A stretch of DNA of 21,258 bases from Comamonadaceae bacterium. Lineage in GTDB: Bacteria > Pseudomonadota > Gammaproteobacteria > Burkholderiales > Burkholderiaceae_C. Position numbers and translations under genes: made by a program. A model generated the notes under the pieces. The model ran no database searches. It was given only the letters and a program-made list of their open reading frames with translations, and was not told the DNA's origin. Numbering within the stretch: position 1 is the stretch's first letter; the number at the start of each line of letters is the position of its first letter. Positions 13,140-21,203 of the stretch are shown here, in pieces. The stretch lies in the NCBI GenBank assembly GCA_947374485.1, contig CANCCF010000059.1, positions 1 through 21,258 of the forward strand, written 5' to 3'.

Positions 13140-15917
13140 ATGTCCTTGCGCTCCATCCAGACCCGCTTCTTGCTGATCGTGGTGGTGGTGACCACGGGGG
13201 TATTCGCCGCCTTTGGCTACTGGAACTACCGGGTCGGCGAGAGCGAACGCACCGCGGCGCTGGAAGCGCAAATGGATGCCCTGGCCCAGCAACTGGCCAG
13301 CAGCCTGGCACTGGATTTGTGGGACATGAATCTGCCGGGCGTCAAACAAATCGCCTCGGCCCAAATGTCGCAGCCAGTGCTGCTCGCCATCGCGGTAGAG
13401 GCCTTCGGGCGGCAGGTCTATGGTGTGCGCCGCGACGGCCAGCCCTTTGATGCGCTGGCGCAGGCGCCCGTGGCGGACGAGGTGCGGGTGGTTCCGGTAC
13501 GCCATGGCAGTGGCGCCGCCGCCCAGGGCATAGGCACCCTGCGCCTGTATCTGAGCCTGGAGCCGGTGCGCGCGGCGCTGCGGCGTGAGCTGTGGATGAC
13601 GTTGCTGCAGTTTGCCACCCTGAACCTCACGGTGATCGCCGCCATCGCCTTCGCAGTGCGCCGGGTGGTGGTGCGGCCCCTCAAGGAGTTGGGCGAAGCC
13701 CTGGCCCACATCGCCTCGGGTGAGGCCGACCTGTCGCGGCGCCTGTCACACAGCCACACCGCGGAATTTGCCGCCCTGACGGACAACTTCAACGCCTTTT
13801 CAGACAAGCTGCAAAGCGCACTGGGTGGCTCGATTGACCGGGTGCAGCAAGCCATTGCCAAAGTGGCCCGCGGCGACCTGCAGGCCCGCCTGCAAGAGGG
13901 CCCGCAGGTCGCCGAGGACTCCATCATGGGGCGACTGGCGGTGATGCAGGACCACATCCGCCAGGCCGCCGATGCGCTGCTGCAGGCCAAGTCGACGGCT
14001 GAGGAAGCGGCGCGGGTGAAGGGCGAATTTCTGGCCAATATGAGCCACGAGATCCGCACGCCGATGAACGCCATCATTGGCCTCTCGCACCTGGCGCTCA
14101 AGGCCGAGATGCCGCCCGGTGTGCGCAGCCACCTGCTCAAGATTCGCCAGAGCGGCGACCACCTGCTGGGCATCATCAACGACATACTGGATTTTTCCAA
14201 AATCGAGTCCGGCAAGATGCAGATCGAATCCCTGCCCTTTGCCGTGGCCACCCTGGTTGACAACGTCATGACCGTGATGGGTGACCGGGCCGATGCCAAG
14301 GGCCTGGCGCTTGCCCAGCGCATAGACCCGCAGATACCGGCCATCCTGATGGGCGACCCCTTGCGCCTGCGCCAGGTGCTGATCAACTACGCCAACAATG
14401 CCGTCAAATTCACCGCCCAGGGACGGGTGGAACTGGCCGTCGAACTGCTCGGCAGCGTGGGCACACAACGCCTGCTGCGCTTTACCGTCAGCGACACCGG
14501 CATAGGCCTGAGTGCGGAGCAAATGGAGCGCTTGTTTCTGAGCTTCGAGCAGGCCGACTCGTCCATTACCCGCAACTTTGGCGGCACCGGCCTGGGGCTG
14601 GCCATCAGCAAAAAGCTGGTGCAGGCCATGGGTGGCGAGGTCGGCGTGCACAGCGAGCAGGGCCGGGGCTCGAGCTTCTGGTTCACGGCGGCCCTGGAAG
14701 TGGCCTTGCCCGATGCCGACATCCCCGAGAGCGGCAGCGCCATGGGCCACGCGCTGGACGCCGCCGCGCACAAGCGCATCGAGGCGCTGGAGCGCGGCAT
14801 GCGCACGCTGCGCGGCACCCGCCTGCTGCTGGTGGAGGACAACGAGATCAACCAGCTGGTGGCGGTGGAGATGCTGCAGGGCGTGGGCCTGGACGTGGAG
14901 GTGGCACCCAATGGCCAGATCGCCCTGGAACGCGTGGCCCACGCGGTATCCGGCGGCCGGCCCTACGCCCTGGTGCTGATGGACATGCAGATGCCGGTGA
15001 TGGATGGCCTCACCGCCACCCGCCACCTGCGGCAATCCCACAGTGCGCAGCAGCTGCCGATAGTGGCCATGACCGCCAACGCCATGCTGGCCGACCGGGA
15101 GCGCTGCCTGGCCGTGGGCATGAATGGCTTTTTGACCAAACCCGTGCAGGCCGAGGAACTCTGGCAAACCCTGCTGCAATGGGTCACGCCGGAAAGCCCG
15201 GACCAACGCCCACGCCAGAACCCAAGCCAAGGCGGGAGCGGGCCCGGCGATCACACTCCGGGGCCGCCCGCGCCCAGCTCCCACGCGCATGGCGTGAGCG
15301 AAGCCGACGCCCAGCGCTGTGTGCAGGCCTTGCGCCAGCACGCGGCGCTGGATGTGCGGCAGGGCCTGCTGCGCACGGGCAACCAGGCGCAGCTCTATGT
15401 CGGCCTGCTGCGCCTCTTTCTCAAGACCCAGAGCGCGGCCGTCGACCGCATGCGGCAGGCCCTGCTGCAGGGCGATGGTGCCAGCGCCGAGCGCGAAGCC
15501 CATACGCTCAAGGGCGTGGCGGCCAACCTGGGCGCGGCCCTTTTGCAGGAAGCAGCGGCCCAGGCCGAAGCGGTGCTGCACCAGGGCCTGCAGGGCGAGC
15601 CCCTGGCGCTGGCCATCAACGCCCTTGAGGCGCAGCTGGCCCAGCTGGTTCAGGGGCTGCAGGCCACGCCTGGCCTGGCGGCCGCCGAGCCGCAGGCCGC
15701 CCGCAGCGAACCCCTGAGTGAAGCCCAGCGTGCGCAGGGCCAGCAACTGATGGGCCAGATTGCCGAACTGCTGGCTACGGACGACGCCTCCGTCATCCAG
15801 CTATGGGACGCCCACGGCGAGCTGCTGCGCGCCACCCATCCGGAGGGCGAGCGCATTGAGGCGGACATTCGCAGCTTTGCCTTTGACGACGCGCTGGCCC
15901 TGATCCAGGCGCCCTGA
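13140..15917 (+). CDS. Hybrid sensor histidine kinase with HAMP, receiver and HPt domains
   Basis: This is a multistep phosphorelay sensor of 925 residues. Membrane segments at about 10-27 and 153-173 enclose a 125-residue periplasmic domain. A HAMP domain (174-226) and coiled linker follow. The HisKA site is H303 in ANMSHEIRTP. The ATPase domain has the N box (DPLRLRQVLINYANNAVKF), G1 (SDTGIGL) and G2 (GGTGLGLAISKKLV). A receiver domain has LVEDNEINQ and phospho-acceptor D615 in LMDMQMPVMDG. After a Pro-rich linker an HPt domain has H788 in AEREAHTLKGVAAN. The ATG at 13140 is favoured because basic residues then membrane segment one follow; a GTG at 13116 is in frame. No response regulator is adjacent, so output must go to a partner elsewhere. 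It is probably co-transcribed with the upstream binding protein. Confidence 0.94.
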   Translation: MSLRSIQTRFLLIVVVVTTGVFAAFGYWNYRVGESERTAALEAQMDALAQQLASSLALDLWDMNLPGVKQIASAQMSQPVLLAIAVEAFGRQVYGVRRDGQPFDALAQAPVADEVRVVPVRHGSGAAAQGIGTLRLYLSLEPVRAALRRELWMTLLQFATLNLTVIAAIAFAVRRVVVRPLKELGEALAHIASGEADLSRRLSHSHTAEFAALTDNFNAFSDKLQSALGGSIDRVQQAIAKVARGDLQARLQEGPQVAEDSIMGRLAVMQDHIRQAADALLQAKSTAEEAARVKGEFLANMSHEIRTPMNAIIGLSHLALKAEMPPGVRSHLLKIRQSGDHLLGIINDILDFSKIESGKMQIESLPFAVATLVDNVMTVMGDRADAKGLALAQRIDPQIPAILMGDPLRLRQVLINYANNAVKFTAQGRVELAVELLGSVGTQRLLRFTVSDTGIGLSAEQMERLFLSFEQADSSITRNFGGTGLGLAISKKLVQAMGGEVGVHSEQGRGSSFWFTAALEVALPDADIPESGSAMGHALDAAAHKRIEALERGMRTLRGTRLLLVEDNEINQLVAVEMLQGVGLDVEVAPNGQIALERVAHAVSGGRPYALVLMDMQMPVMDGLTATRHLRQSHSAQQLPIVAMTANAMLADRERCLAVGMNGFLTKPVQAEELWQTLLQWVTPESPDQRPRQNPSQGGSGPGDHTPGPPAPSSHAHGVSEADAQRCVQALRQHAALDVRQGLLRTGNQAQLYVGLLRLFLKTQSAAVDRMRQALLQGDGASAEREAHTLKGVAANLGAALLQEAAAQAEAVLHQGLQGEPLALAINALEAQLAQLVQGLQATPGLAAAEPQAARSEPLSEAQRAQGQQLMGQIAELLATDDASVIQLWDAHGELLRATHPEGERIEADIRSFAFDDALALIQAP

Positions 15918-15922
15918 GTCCA

Positions 15923-17167
15923 TCAGCCCAGGAGCATGCGCACGTGGTCGTTCAAAAACCGGCCACGCGGGTCGAGCTTGCGCCGCAGGGCGCGGAAGTC
16001 ATTGGCACGCGGGTACAGCACGGTCACGTCATCGGTATCCAGAAAATGCATCTTGCCCCAGTGCGGCCGGGCCTGGAAGCCGCGCAGGATGGCATCCACA
16101 TCGCGCAAATAATCCCAGTAGTCCACGCCGGGCTGGCCCGAGACGGAGAGCGTGATGCTGTCCTGCTGATGAAACGGGCTGATCCACGCCGGGTCGCCAG
16201 CGGTGAAGCGGTACTCGATGGGGAACAGCGCGTTGGTGTGTTTGCTGAGCATCAGCTCACGCACCGCACGCACCGCCGCCTTGCCGTGCTGCAGGGGCAC
16301 GGCGTATTCGAGTTCATGGAAGTTGGGGATGTACTCAATCGGATAGATGTCGGATGAATACGCAATTTTTTCAAACGGCGTGTGCAGGTCGGGCGCATCG
16401 GTGATGTCGATGACCTTCATCTCGCACACATCGGCCGTCTTCTTCGTGGTGGTGCGCGGCGCATCCGCCGTGTCGGCCAGGCAATACAAATGGCGGCTCT
16501 CGGGTGTAGGGCACCAAAAGAAACCGAAGTGGCGGTGCTGTGCCGCCAGCTCGTCGTGGCGCTCCATGCAGGTCTCGAAATCATCGCGCCACAGGTGTTC
16601 GTGCAGTTGGTACGCATCGGTCACCTGCAGCGTGAGCTCGGAGATCACGCCCAGTGTGCCGACCGACACTTGCGCTGCGTGCAGCAGCTCCTGGTCGCTG
16701 CCGTCGACCACCAGCACGCTGCCATCGGTCTGCACCAGGCGCAGACCGGCTATCGCCGTGGCCAGGCAACCCAGGGTGACGCCAGTGCCATGTGTGCCGG
16801 TGGTGAAGGCGCCGGCCACGGCCTGCGAATCGATGTCGCCCTGGTTCACCAGCGACAGGCCCCGGGCCTTGAGCTCAATCGCCAAGTCGTGGATGCGTGT
16901 GCCCGCTGCTACCCGCACCTGCTTCTTTTCCATGTCCACGTGCTTCACGCCGCGCATGTCCGCCAGTGAGAGCAACAACCCGCCGGTGCCCACCACCGGG
17001 GTAAAACTGTGGCCGGAGCCTGCCACGCGCACATTCAGGTCCAGCGCATCGGCCTCGGCCACCATGGCGCTCACCTGTTCTTCCGTGGTGGGTGCGCCCT
17101 TGTAGCGCGCGATGCACGACTGGTTGCCGACCCAGTTGCGCCACAAACCGCCTTTTTCGAACTGCAT
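15923..17167 (-). CDS. FAD-linked D-arabinono-1,4-lactone oxidase-family protein
   Basis: This is a flavin oxidoreductase of the VAO/aldonolactone-oxidase family, 414 residues. The N-terminal FAD-binding domain starts LWRNWVGNQSC. H53 in VAGSGHSFTP is at the place of the covalently flavin-linked His of the family. TTGTHGTGVTLG (about 133-144) and SVGTLGVISELTLQV further on are FAD-domain motifs. The C-terminus DPRGRFLNDHVRMLLG is typical of the ALO domain. The start at ATG 17167 has GGGAG five bases upstream. It lies 59 bp after an SDR gene on the same strand, suggesting joint oxidation of a sugar or lactone; the substrate is inferred only. Its stop codon is five bases from the convergent kinase stop. 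Confidence 0.9.
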   Translation of the reverse strand: MQFEKGGLWRNWVGNQSCIARYKGAPTTEEQVSAMVAEADALDLNVRVAGSGHSFTPVVGTGGLLLSLADMRGVKHVDMEKKQVRVAAGTRIHDLAIELKARGLSLVNQGDIDSQAVAGAFTTGTHGTGVTLGCLATAIAGLRLVQTDGSVLVVDGSDQELLHAAQVSVGTLGVISELTLQVTDAYQLHEHLWRDDFETCMERHDELAAQHRHFGFFWCPTPESRHLYCLADTADAPRTTTKKTADVCEMKVIDITDAPDLHTPFEKIAYSSDIYPIEYIPNFHELEYAVPLQHGKAAVRAVRELMLSKHTNALFPIEYRFTAGDPAWISPFHQQDSITLSVSGQPGVDYWDYLRDVDAILRGFQARPHWGKMHFLDTDDVTVLYPRANDFRALRRKLDPRGRFLNDHVRMLLG

Positions 17168-17226
17168 GCTTGCTCCCTTATGAACCGTGAAGTAAGTACC
17201 GCCGTCGACGGGCGTGCGTGTAGATA

Positions 17227-17994
17227 TCAGACCGCCGTAAACCCGTTGTCCACAAACAGGTGCGTGCCGTTCACAAAACTGGACTCGTCGCTGACGAGAA
17301 ACAGCGCCGCGCTGGCCACCTCTTCGGGGCGGCACATGCGGCCCTGCGCGGCGCGCATCGCGGCCTCGCTCACGTCCACGCCGTATTGGGTCAGCGCCTC
17401 CACCTCGCGCAGGCCGTGCGGGGTTTCGATAAAGCCCGGGCAGACCGCGTTGCAGCGGATGTGGCGGTCGCGGAACTCCACTGCAATGGCGCGCGCAAAC
17501 ATGTGCACCGCGCCCTTGGTGAGGTTGTAGAGCACCTCGTTGGGCGTGGCCGCCACGGCGGAGATGGACGAGGTGCAGACAATGCGCCCGCCGCCGGCCG
17601 CGATCATGCCGGGCAGCACGGCGCGCGTCATCAGGAACATGGAGCGTACGTTGATGTCCATGAGGCGGTCGTATTCGTCGTCGGTGGTTTCCAGAAAGGG
17701 CTTCACCACAATCGTGCCGGCGTGGTTGAAGAGAATGGTGGGCGGGCCAAAGGTGGCGCTGGCATGGGCCACGGCCGCCTCCACCTGGTCGCGCTTTGAC
17801 ACATCGGCCACGGCATGCGTGGCTTGCAGGCCGGCGGCGCGCAGCTCGGCGGCCAGGTTTGCGGCCACATCGGCCTGCACATCGACGATGGTGACTTTGG
17901 CACCCTCGGCAGCAAACAGGCGGGCGGCGGCAGCGCCACAACCAGAGGCGCCTCCGGAGATCAGGGCGCTGTGGCCGGCCAAACGTTGCGACAT
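17227..17994 (-). CDS. Short-chain dehydrogenase/reductase (SDR), probably NAD-dependent
   Basis: This is a classical SDR oxidoreductase of 255 residues. The nucleotide loop reads SGGASGCG (13-20), a variant of TGxxxGxG. D38 after strand two suggests NAD preference. NHAG at 90-93 replaces NNAG. Catalytic candidates are N114, S142-S143, Y156 and K160 in YNLTK. The C-terminus FVNGTHLFVDNGF is typical. The start ATG 17994 has GGAG about ten bases upstream. It is probably co-transcribed with the following lactone-oxidase-like gene, a pairing that would fit sequential sugar oxidation, although the substrate cannot be read from sequence. Confidence 0.9.
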   Translation of the reverse strand: MSQRLAGHSALISGGASGCGAAAARLFAAEGAKVTIVDVQADVAANLAAELRAAGLQATHAVADVSKRDQVEAAVAHASATFGPPTILFNHAGTIVVKPFLETTDDEYDRLMDINVRSMFLMTRAVLPGMIAAGGGRIVCTSSISAVAATPNEVLYNLTKGAVHMFARAIAVEFRDRHIRCNAVCPGFIETPHGLREVEALTQYGVDVSEAAMRAAQGRMCRPEEVASAALFLVSDESSFVNGTHLFVDNGFTAV

Positions 17995-18026
17995 AAGGAA
18001 TGCTCCAGAGGTAGGTGAATCACAGC

Positions 18027-18263
18027 TTAGGTGATTTTGAAGACCGTGCGCGCGCCGGACTTGTCCTCAAACACGGTCCACTGCTTGATGCCCTTGACCA
18101 GCACCAGCTGGCTGATGTCCTTCACCGGGCTCTTGGCCTTGAGCCTGGCTGTTACCCAGTCCTGCAGGTGCGGCAGGGTCTCGCCCTGTTTGCCGGTGGG
18201 GATGAGCAATATCTTGCCCGCAACTTTGCCGGCGGTGGTGACTTCGAGTTCGGTGGCTGGCAT
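18027..18263 (-). CDS. Small protein of unknown function
   Basis: This 78-residue protein starts at ATG 18263. It is basic and soluble, with a beta-rich appearance (KVAGKILLIPTGKQGETLP, DISQLVLVKGIKQWTVF, ARTVFKIT) and no cysteines, signal peptide or membrane segment. It lies 38 bp downstream of one SDR gene and 32 bp upstream of another on the same strand, consistent with operon membership. I do not recognise the family. Codon use resembles its neighbours. A longer frame open to 18533 only overlaps the upstream SDR gene. Confidence 0.65.
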   Translation of the reverse strand: MPATELEVTTAGKVAGKILLIPTGKQGETLPHLQDWVTARLKAKSPVKDISQLVLVKGIKQWTVFEDKSGARTVFKIT

Positions 18264-18301
18264 GGGTTCTTTCGTACGAAGGCGGGCAGAGCGGCGCAGG
18301 C

Positions 18302-19075
18302 TTATTGGTTCAGGGCTTGCGCCATTTTTCGGGTAACAAAGCGGGGCGCAAAGCGGGTAGAGAAGGCCAGCAGGCGGTTCTTCAGGCCGGGGATGGCAAT
18401 GGCCTGGTTGCGCTGGAAGGCAGTAAAACCGATCTGCGCCACCTCGCTGGCGCTGTGGGCGCCAAACTTCAGGAGCCGCGCATGCGCCATATTCTCGGCG
18501 GCAAAGAAGGCCGTGCGCGTGGGGCCGGGGCACAGGCAGGAGACATGCAGGCCGGTGTGCGCCAGCTCCTCATGCAGGGCTTCAGAAAAGGACAGCACAA
18601 AGGCCTTGCTGGCGTAATAGACAGCCATGTTGGGCCCGCCCTGAAGGGCGGCGGTGGAGGCCACATTGAGCACCCCGCCGGTGTTGCGCGCCAGCATGGC
18701 GGGAAGCAGCAAGCGGGTCAGCTGCGTCAGTGCCACCATATTTACCTGCATCATGTCGGTTTGCTCTTGCAAGTCGCTCTGCGCAAACGCGCCGAGCACA
18801 CCAAAGCCGGCGTTGTTCACGAGCACATCCACTTGCAGACCACGGCGCGCCAGCTCCTGCGCCACCTGCGCTGCGGCATCCGGCTGGCGCAGGTCGGCTA
18901 CCAGCACCTCGGCGCCCACCTTGTATTGGCTGCGCAGACTTTGGGCCAGCTGCTCCAGTGCCTGCTGGTTGCGCGCCAGCAGCACCACCGAGTAGCCTTG
19001 CTGCGCAAATGCCTTTGCCAGCTCCAGGCCAATACCGGAAGATGCGCCAGTGACCAACACCGTCTGCTGCTTCAT
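18302..19075 (-). CDS. Short-chain dehydrogenase/reductase (SDR), probably NADP-dependent
   Basis: This is a classical SDR of 257 residues, of the DltE/YqjQ-like general short-chain dehydrogenase type. TGASSGIG at 9-16 is the cofactor loop, and R35 after strand two (LLARN) suggests NADP(H). NNAGFGVLG follows. The catalytic Ser is in NVASTAALQGGPN, with Tyr and Lys in YYASK. The C-terminal tail LLAFSTRFAPRFVTRKMAQAL is basic, amphipathic and could touch membranes. The ATG at 19075 is chosen because the Rossmann strand starts at residue 5; the longer open frame upstream is a shadow of the divergent deaminase gene. Only 36 bp separate it from that gene. The substrate is unknown. Confidence 0.9.
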   Translation of the reverse strand: MKQQTVLVTGASSGIGLELAKAFAQQGYSVVLLARNQQALEQLAQSLRSQYKVGAEVLVADLRQPDAAAQVAQELARRGLQVDVLVNNAGFGVLGAFAQSDLQEQTDMMQVNMVALTQLTRLLLPAMLARNTGGVLNVASTAALQGGPNMAVYYASKAFVLSFSEALHEELAHTGLHVSCLCPGPTRTAFFAAENMAHARLLKFGAHSASEVAQIGFTAFQRNQAIAIPGLKNRLLAFSTRFAPRFVTRKMAQALNQ

Positions 19076-19111
19076 TTGCCACCCCGCTTTCAAAGTCAAG
19101 GATCCCTGCCC

Positions 19112-20143
19112 ATGCAAACCAGTGTAACGACCACCGACCTGGCGCGCCTGCGCGCGCTGCCCAAGGCCGAGGTGCACCTGCACCTCGAAGGCTGTTTCGA
19201 GGCGGCGGTGCTCGCCCAATGGGCCGCGCTGGAAGGACGCACCCTGCCCCGCCCGGTGGAGACACTGTTCCAGTTCTCCGGCCTGGCCGACTTTCTGGAG
19301 TTTCTGGATCTGGCCTGCGGCCTGGCGTCCACGCCGCAGCGTCTGGCCGAACATTGCTACAGCCTGTGCCAGCGCCTGGCGGCCGACGGCACGGGCTATG
19401 CCGACGTCATCGTCAACCCCACCCACTGGCACGCCTGGCAGGGCCGCCTGCCGCAGATGCTCGAAGCCATGGACGCGGGTTTGCGCGCGGCCGAGCAGGA
19501 CGGCCTGCCGCCGGTGGGCCTGTGCATCAGCCTGCTGCGCACGCAGTCGGCCCAAGCGGCAACCGAACTGGTGGAGCTGCTCAGCGCCTTGAAGCACCCG
19601 CGCGTGGTGGCCCTGTCGGTGGATGGCAACGAGGCCACGGCCGGGCGTACCGGCCCCCGCTTTGCCGAGGCTTTCAAACGCGCCGCCAACGCGGGCCTGC
19701 GCCGCACCGTCCATGCCGGTGAATCGAGCGGGCCCGAGGGTGTGTGGGATGCGGTGAACCTGCTCGGTGCCGACCGCATCGACCACGGCGTGCGCGCCAT
19801 CGAAGACCCGGCGCTGGTGGCGCTGCTGGCTGAAAAACAGATTCCGCTGGGCATCTGCCCCAGCTCCAACCGCGTGCTGGGCGTGTATCCGTCCATCGAG
19901 GCGCACCCGGTCGAGCGGCTGCGACTGGCTGGCGTGGCCGTGTCCGTCAACACCGATGACCCGGCCCTCTTGGGTGCCAGCCTGGTCGGTGAATATGCGC
20001 TGTGCCAAAGCGCGTTTGCGTGGACCGATGACACCTTGAAGGCGGTGGCACGCACCTCGATTACGGCCAGCTTTGCCAATGCCGACATACAGCGCGCGTT
20101 GCTGCAAGACCTGGCCGCCTGGGCGACGGGCGCGGGCGACTGA
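19112..20143 (+). CDS. add: Adenosine deaminase family protein
   Basis: This is a zinc-dependent hydrolase of purine salvage that would convert adenosine to inosine and ammonia. The 343-residue length is normal. Metal and catalytic motifs are present: HLHLEG at 22-27, HAGESSGPEGVW with the catalytic Glu, DRIDHGVRA, and NTDDPALLG near the C-terminus. The start ATG 19112 has AAGGA about nine bases upstream. Close relatives in the family deaminate adenine or 6-aminodeoxyfutalosine instead, and these cannot be excluded by eye. It is divergent from an SDR gene with only 36 bp between, and followed after 31 bp by a small HTH-like gene, probably in the same transcript. Confidence 0.9.
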   Translation: MQTSVTTTDLARLRALPKAEVHLHLEGCFEAAVLAQWAALEGRTLPRPVETLFQFSGLADFLEFLDLACGLASTPQRLAEHCYSLCQRLAADGTGYADVIVNPTHWHAWQGRLPQMLEAMDAGLRAAEQDGLPPVGLCISLLRTQSAQAATELVELLSALKHPRVVALSVDGNEATAGRTGPRFAEAFKRAANAGLRRTVHAGESSGPEGVWDAVNLLGADRIDHGVRAIEDPALVALLAEKQIPLGICPSSNRVLGVYPSIEAHPVERLRLAGVAVSVNTDDPALLGASLVGEYALCQSAFAWTDDTLKAVARTSITASFANADIQRALLQDLAAWATGAGD

Positions 20144-20174
20144 TTACCATGGGCGTTTTCAACGCAAGCCAGCC

Positions 20175-20465
20175 ATGAGCCCACACCACCACCTCGACAT
20201 GCCCGCCCCCTCGGGCGACACCCTCAAGGCCGCCCGCGTGACCGCCGGGCTCAGCCAGGTGGAGGCCGCCACGCTGATGGGCTACCCGGTGCAGGCGGGC
20301 AGCCGCGGCGGCTTGCAGTCGCGCACCTGGCAGGCGCTGGAGAGCGCGGGCGACCCGCGCAACATGCCGGGGCCCGTGTTTGCCATGTTCCTGCTGCTAA
20401 CCCGCCAGCACGCCGGGTTTTCGCTCATTCCAAACGCCGAAGCTCACTTCACCGCAAAGCAGTAG
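20175..20465 (+). CDS. Small helix-turn-helix (XRE-like) protein
   Basis: This 96-residue protein starts at ATG 20175. Residues 14-34 (TLKAARVTAGLSQVEAATLMG) read as the first helices of an XRE/Cro-type DNA-binding domain, and QSRTWQALESAGDPR would continue it. The loop PVQAGSRGG between helices is unusual. The C-terminal FAMFLLLTRQHAGFSLIP fits a closing helix. It follows add by 31 bp. It may be a transcription regulator, but no target can be named. Its 3' end overlaps the convergent lipoprotein gene by 22 bases. Confidence 0.7.
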   Translation: MSPHHHLDMPAPSGDTLKAARVTAGLSQVEAATLMGYPVQAGSRGGLQSRTWQALESAGDPRNMPGPVFAMFLLLTRQHAGFSLIPNAEAHFTAKQ

Positions 20466-21124
20466 AACCGGCCGTCGCCGCCGGTGGGGCGGATCTTTTC
20501 CGGGCTGCAACCCAGCGTGGGGTGGGTGGAGTTCCAGGAGCTGGCCCAGGGCGCATCGATAGGGCCCGAGCGGTCGTGGTGGCCGGTCATGGCCGAACCG
20601 TCCGCAGACGACTTGGTCCAGTTGCCGCAGCTCATGTCGGCAAACGGTGCGCCGGGGAAGGCCGTGCCATCGGGGCGCGAACCGGTGAACATGTCGTGCT
20701 GGTTGGGCGTGTCGCCCTTGCCATTCACCGGCTTGCCGTTTTCATCCAGTGCGCTCTGCTTGGTGATGTTGTTTTTGGCGGAGTGCAGCTCGGCCACGTT
20801 GTAGGCAATGATCTCGCCTTTGGCGTTCTGCCAGGGGCCGTTGCCAATGCGGTCGCGCGCATTGACAAAGCCCGGGTCGGCCAGCTTGGGCGCCTGTGTG
20901 CTGAGGTAGGCGTGCCATTCGTGGTTGCCTGCGCCTGCGGCGGTAGCCAGGCTTTGGCAGTGCTTGTCTGCCCCCTCGAGCCCACCCAGGTCGCCGCCCT
21001 TGCCCGGGCCGGTGCTGGTCACAAAAAAAGTCATGGCCTGGGGGCCTGACTGCAGGCTGGCGCAGGCGCTGAGCCCGGCCACACACACGGCAGCAAGACC
21101 TGCCGCCTTCAGGTAATTACGCAT
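20444..21124 (-). CDS. Lectin-like secreted lipoprotein
   Basis: This 226-residue protein has a type II signal peptide with lipobox LSAC, lipidated Cys at residue 21, and no further membrane segment. The mature part has a repeated Gly/Trp/Asn-rich texture: MTFFVTSTGPGKGGDLGGL, HCQSLATAAGAG, WHAYLSTQ, NARDRIGNGPWQNAKG, MFTGSRPDGTAF, CGNWTKSS, SWNSTHPTLGCS and GRFYCFAVK. This matches proteins annotated as lectin in Burkholderiales, with a C-type-lectin-like fold and paired cysteines. Ligand and role are unknown; an envelope location is inferred from the lipobox. The start ATG has GGAGA upstream. It converges on and overlaps the HTH-like gene. Confidence 0.8.
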   Translation of the reverse strand: MRNYLKAAGLAAVCVAGLSACASLQSGPQAMTFFVTSTGPGKGGDLGGLEGADKHCQSLATAAGAGNHEWHAYLSTQAPKLADPGFVNARDRIGNGPWQNAKGEIIAYNVAELHSAKNNITKQSALDENGKPVNGKGDTPNQHDMFTGSRPDGTAFPGAPFADMSCGNWTKSSADGSAMTGHHDRSGPIDAPWASSWNSTHPTLGCSPEKIRPTGGDGRFYCFAVK

Positions 21125-21203
21125 CGCATCTCCTCTGGTTTTTGGTTTCCCATGGTACCGGAAGGGCCGCCCGCGCGGTGGTGCAGGGCCTTGAGGCGGG
21201 GTG

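Noticed and set aside
12108..13709. 533-codon minus-strand open frame
   Set aside because: Antisense to the binding-protein and kinase genes; His/Gln/Gly-rich composition with no domain, a mirror effect of codon bias.
13800..15746. 648-codon minus-strand open frame
   Set aside because: Antisense to the hybrid kinase with its complete HisKA, ATPase, receiver and HPt motifs.
18305..19111. Upstream extension of the adenosine deaminase frame
   Set aside because: It overlaps the opposite SDR gene and reads as low-complexity sequence; the deaminase fold starts just after ATG 19112 with a ribosome site.
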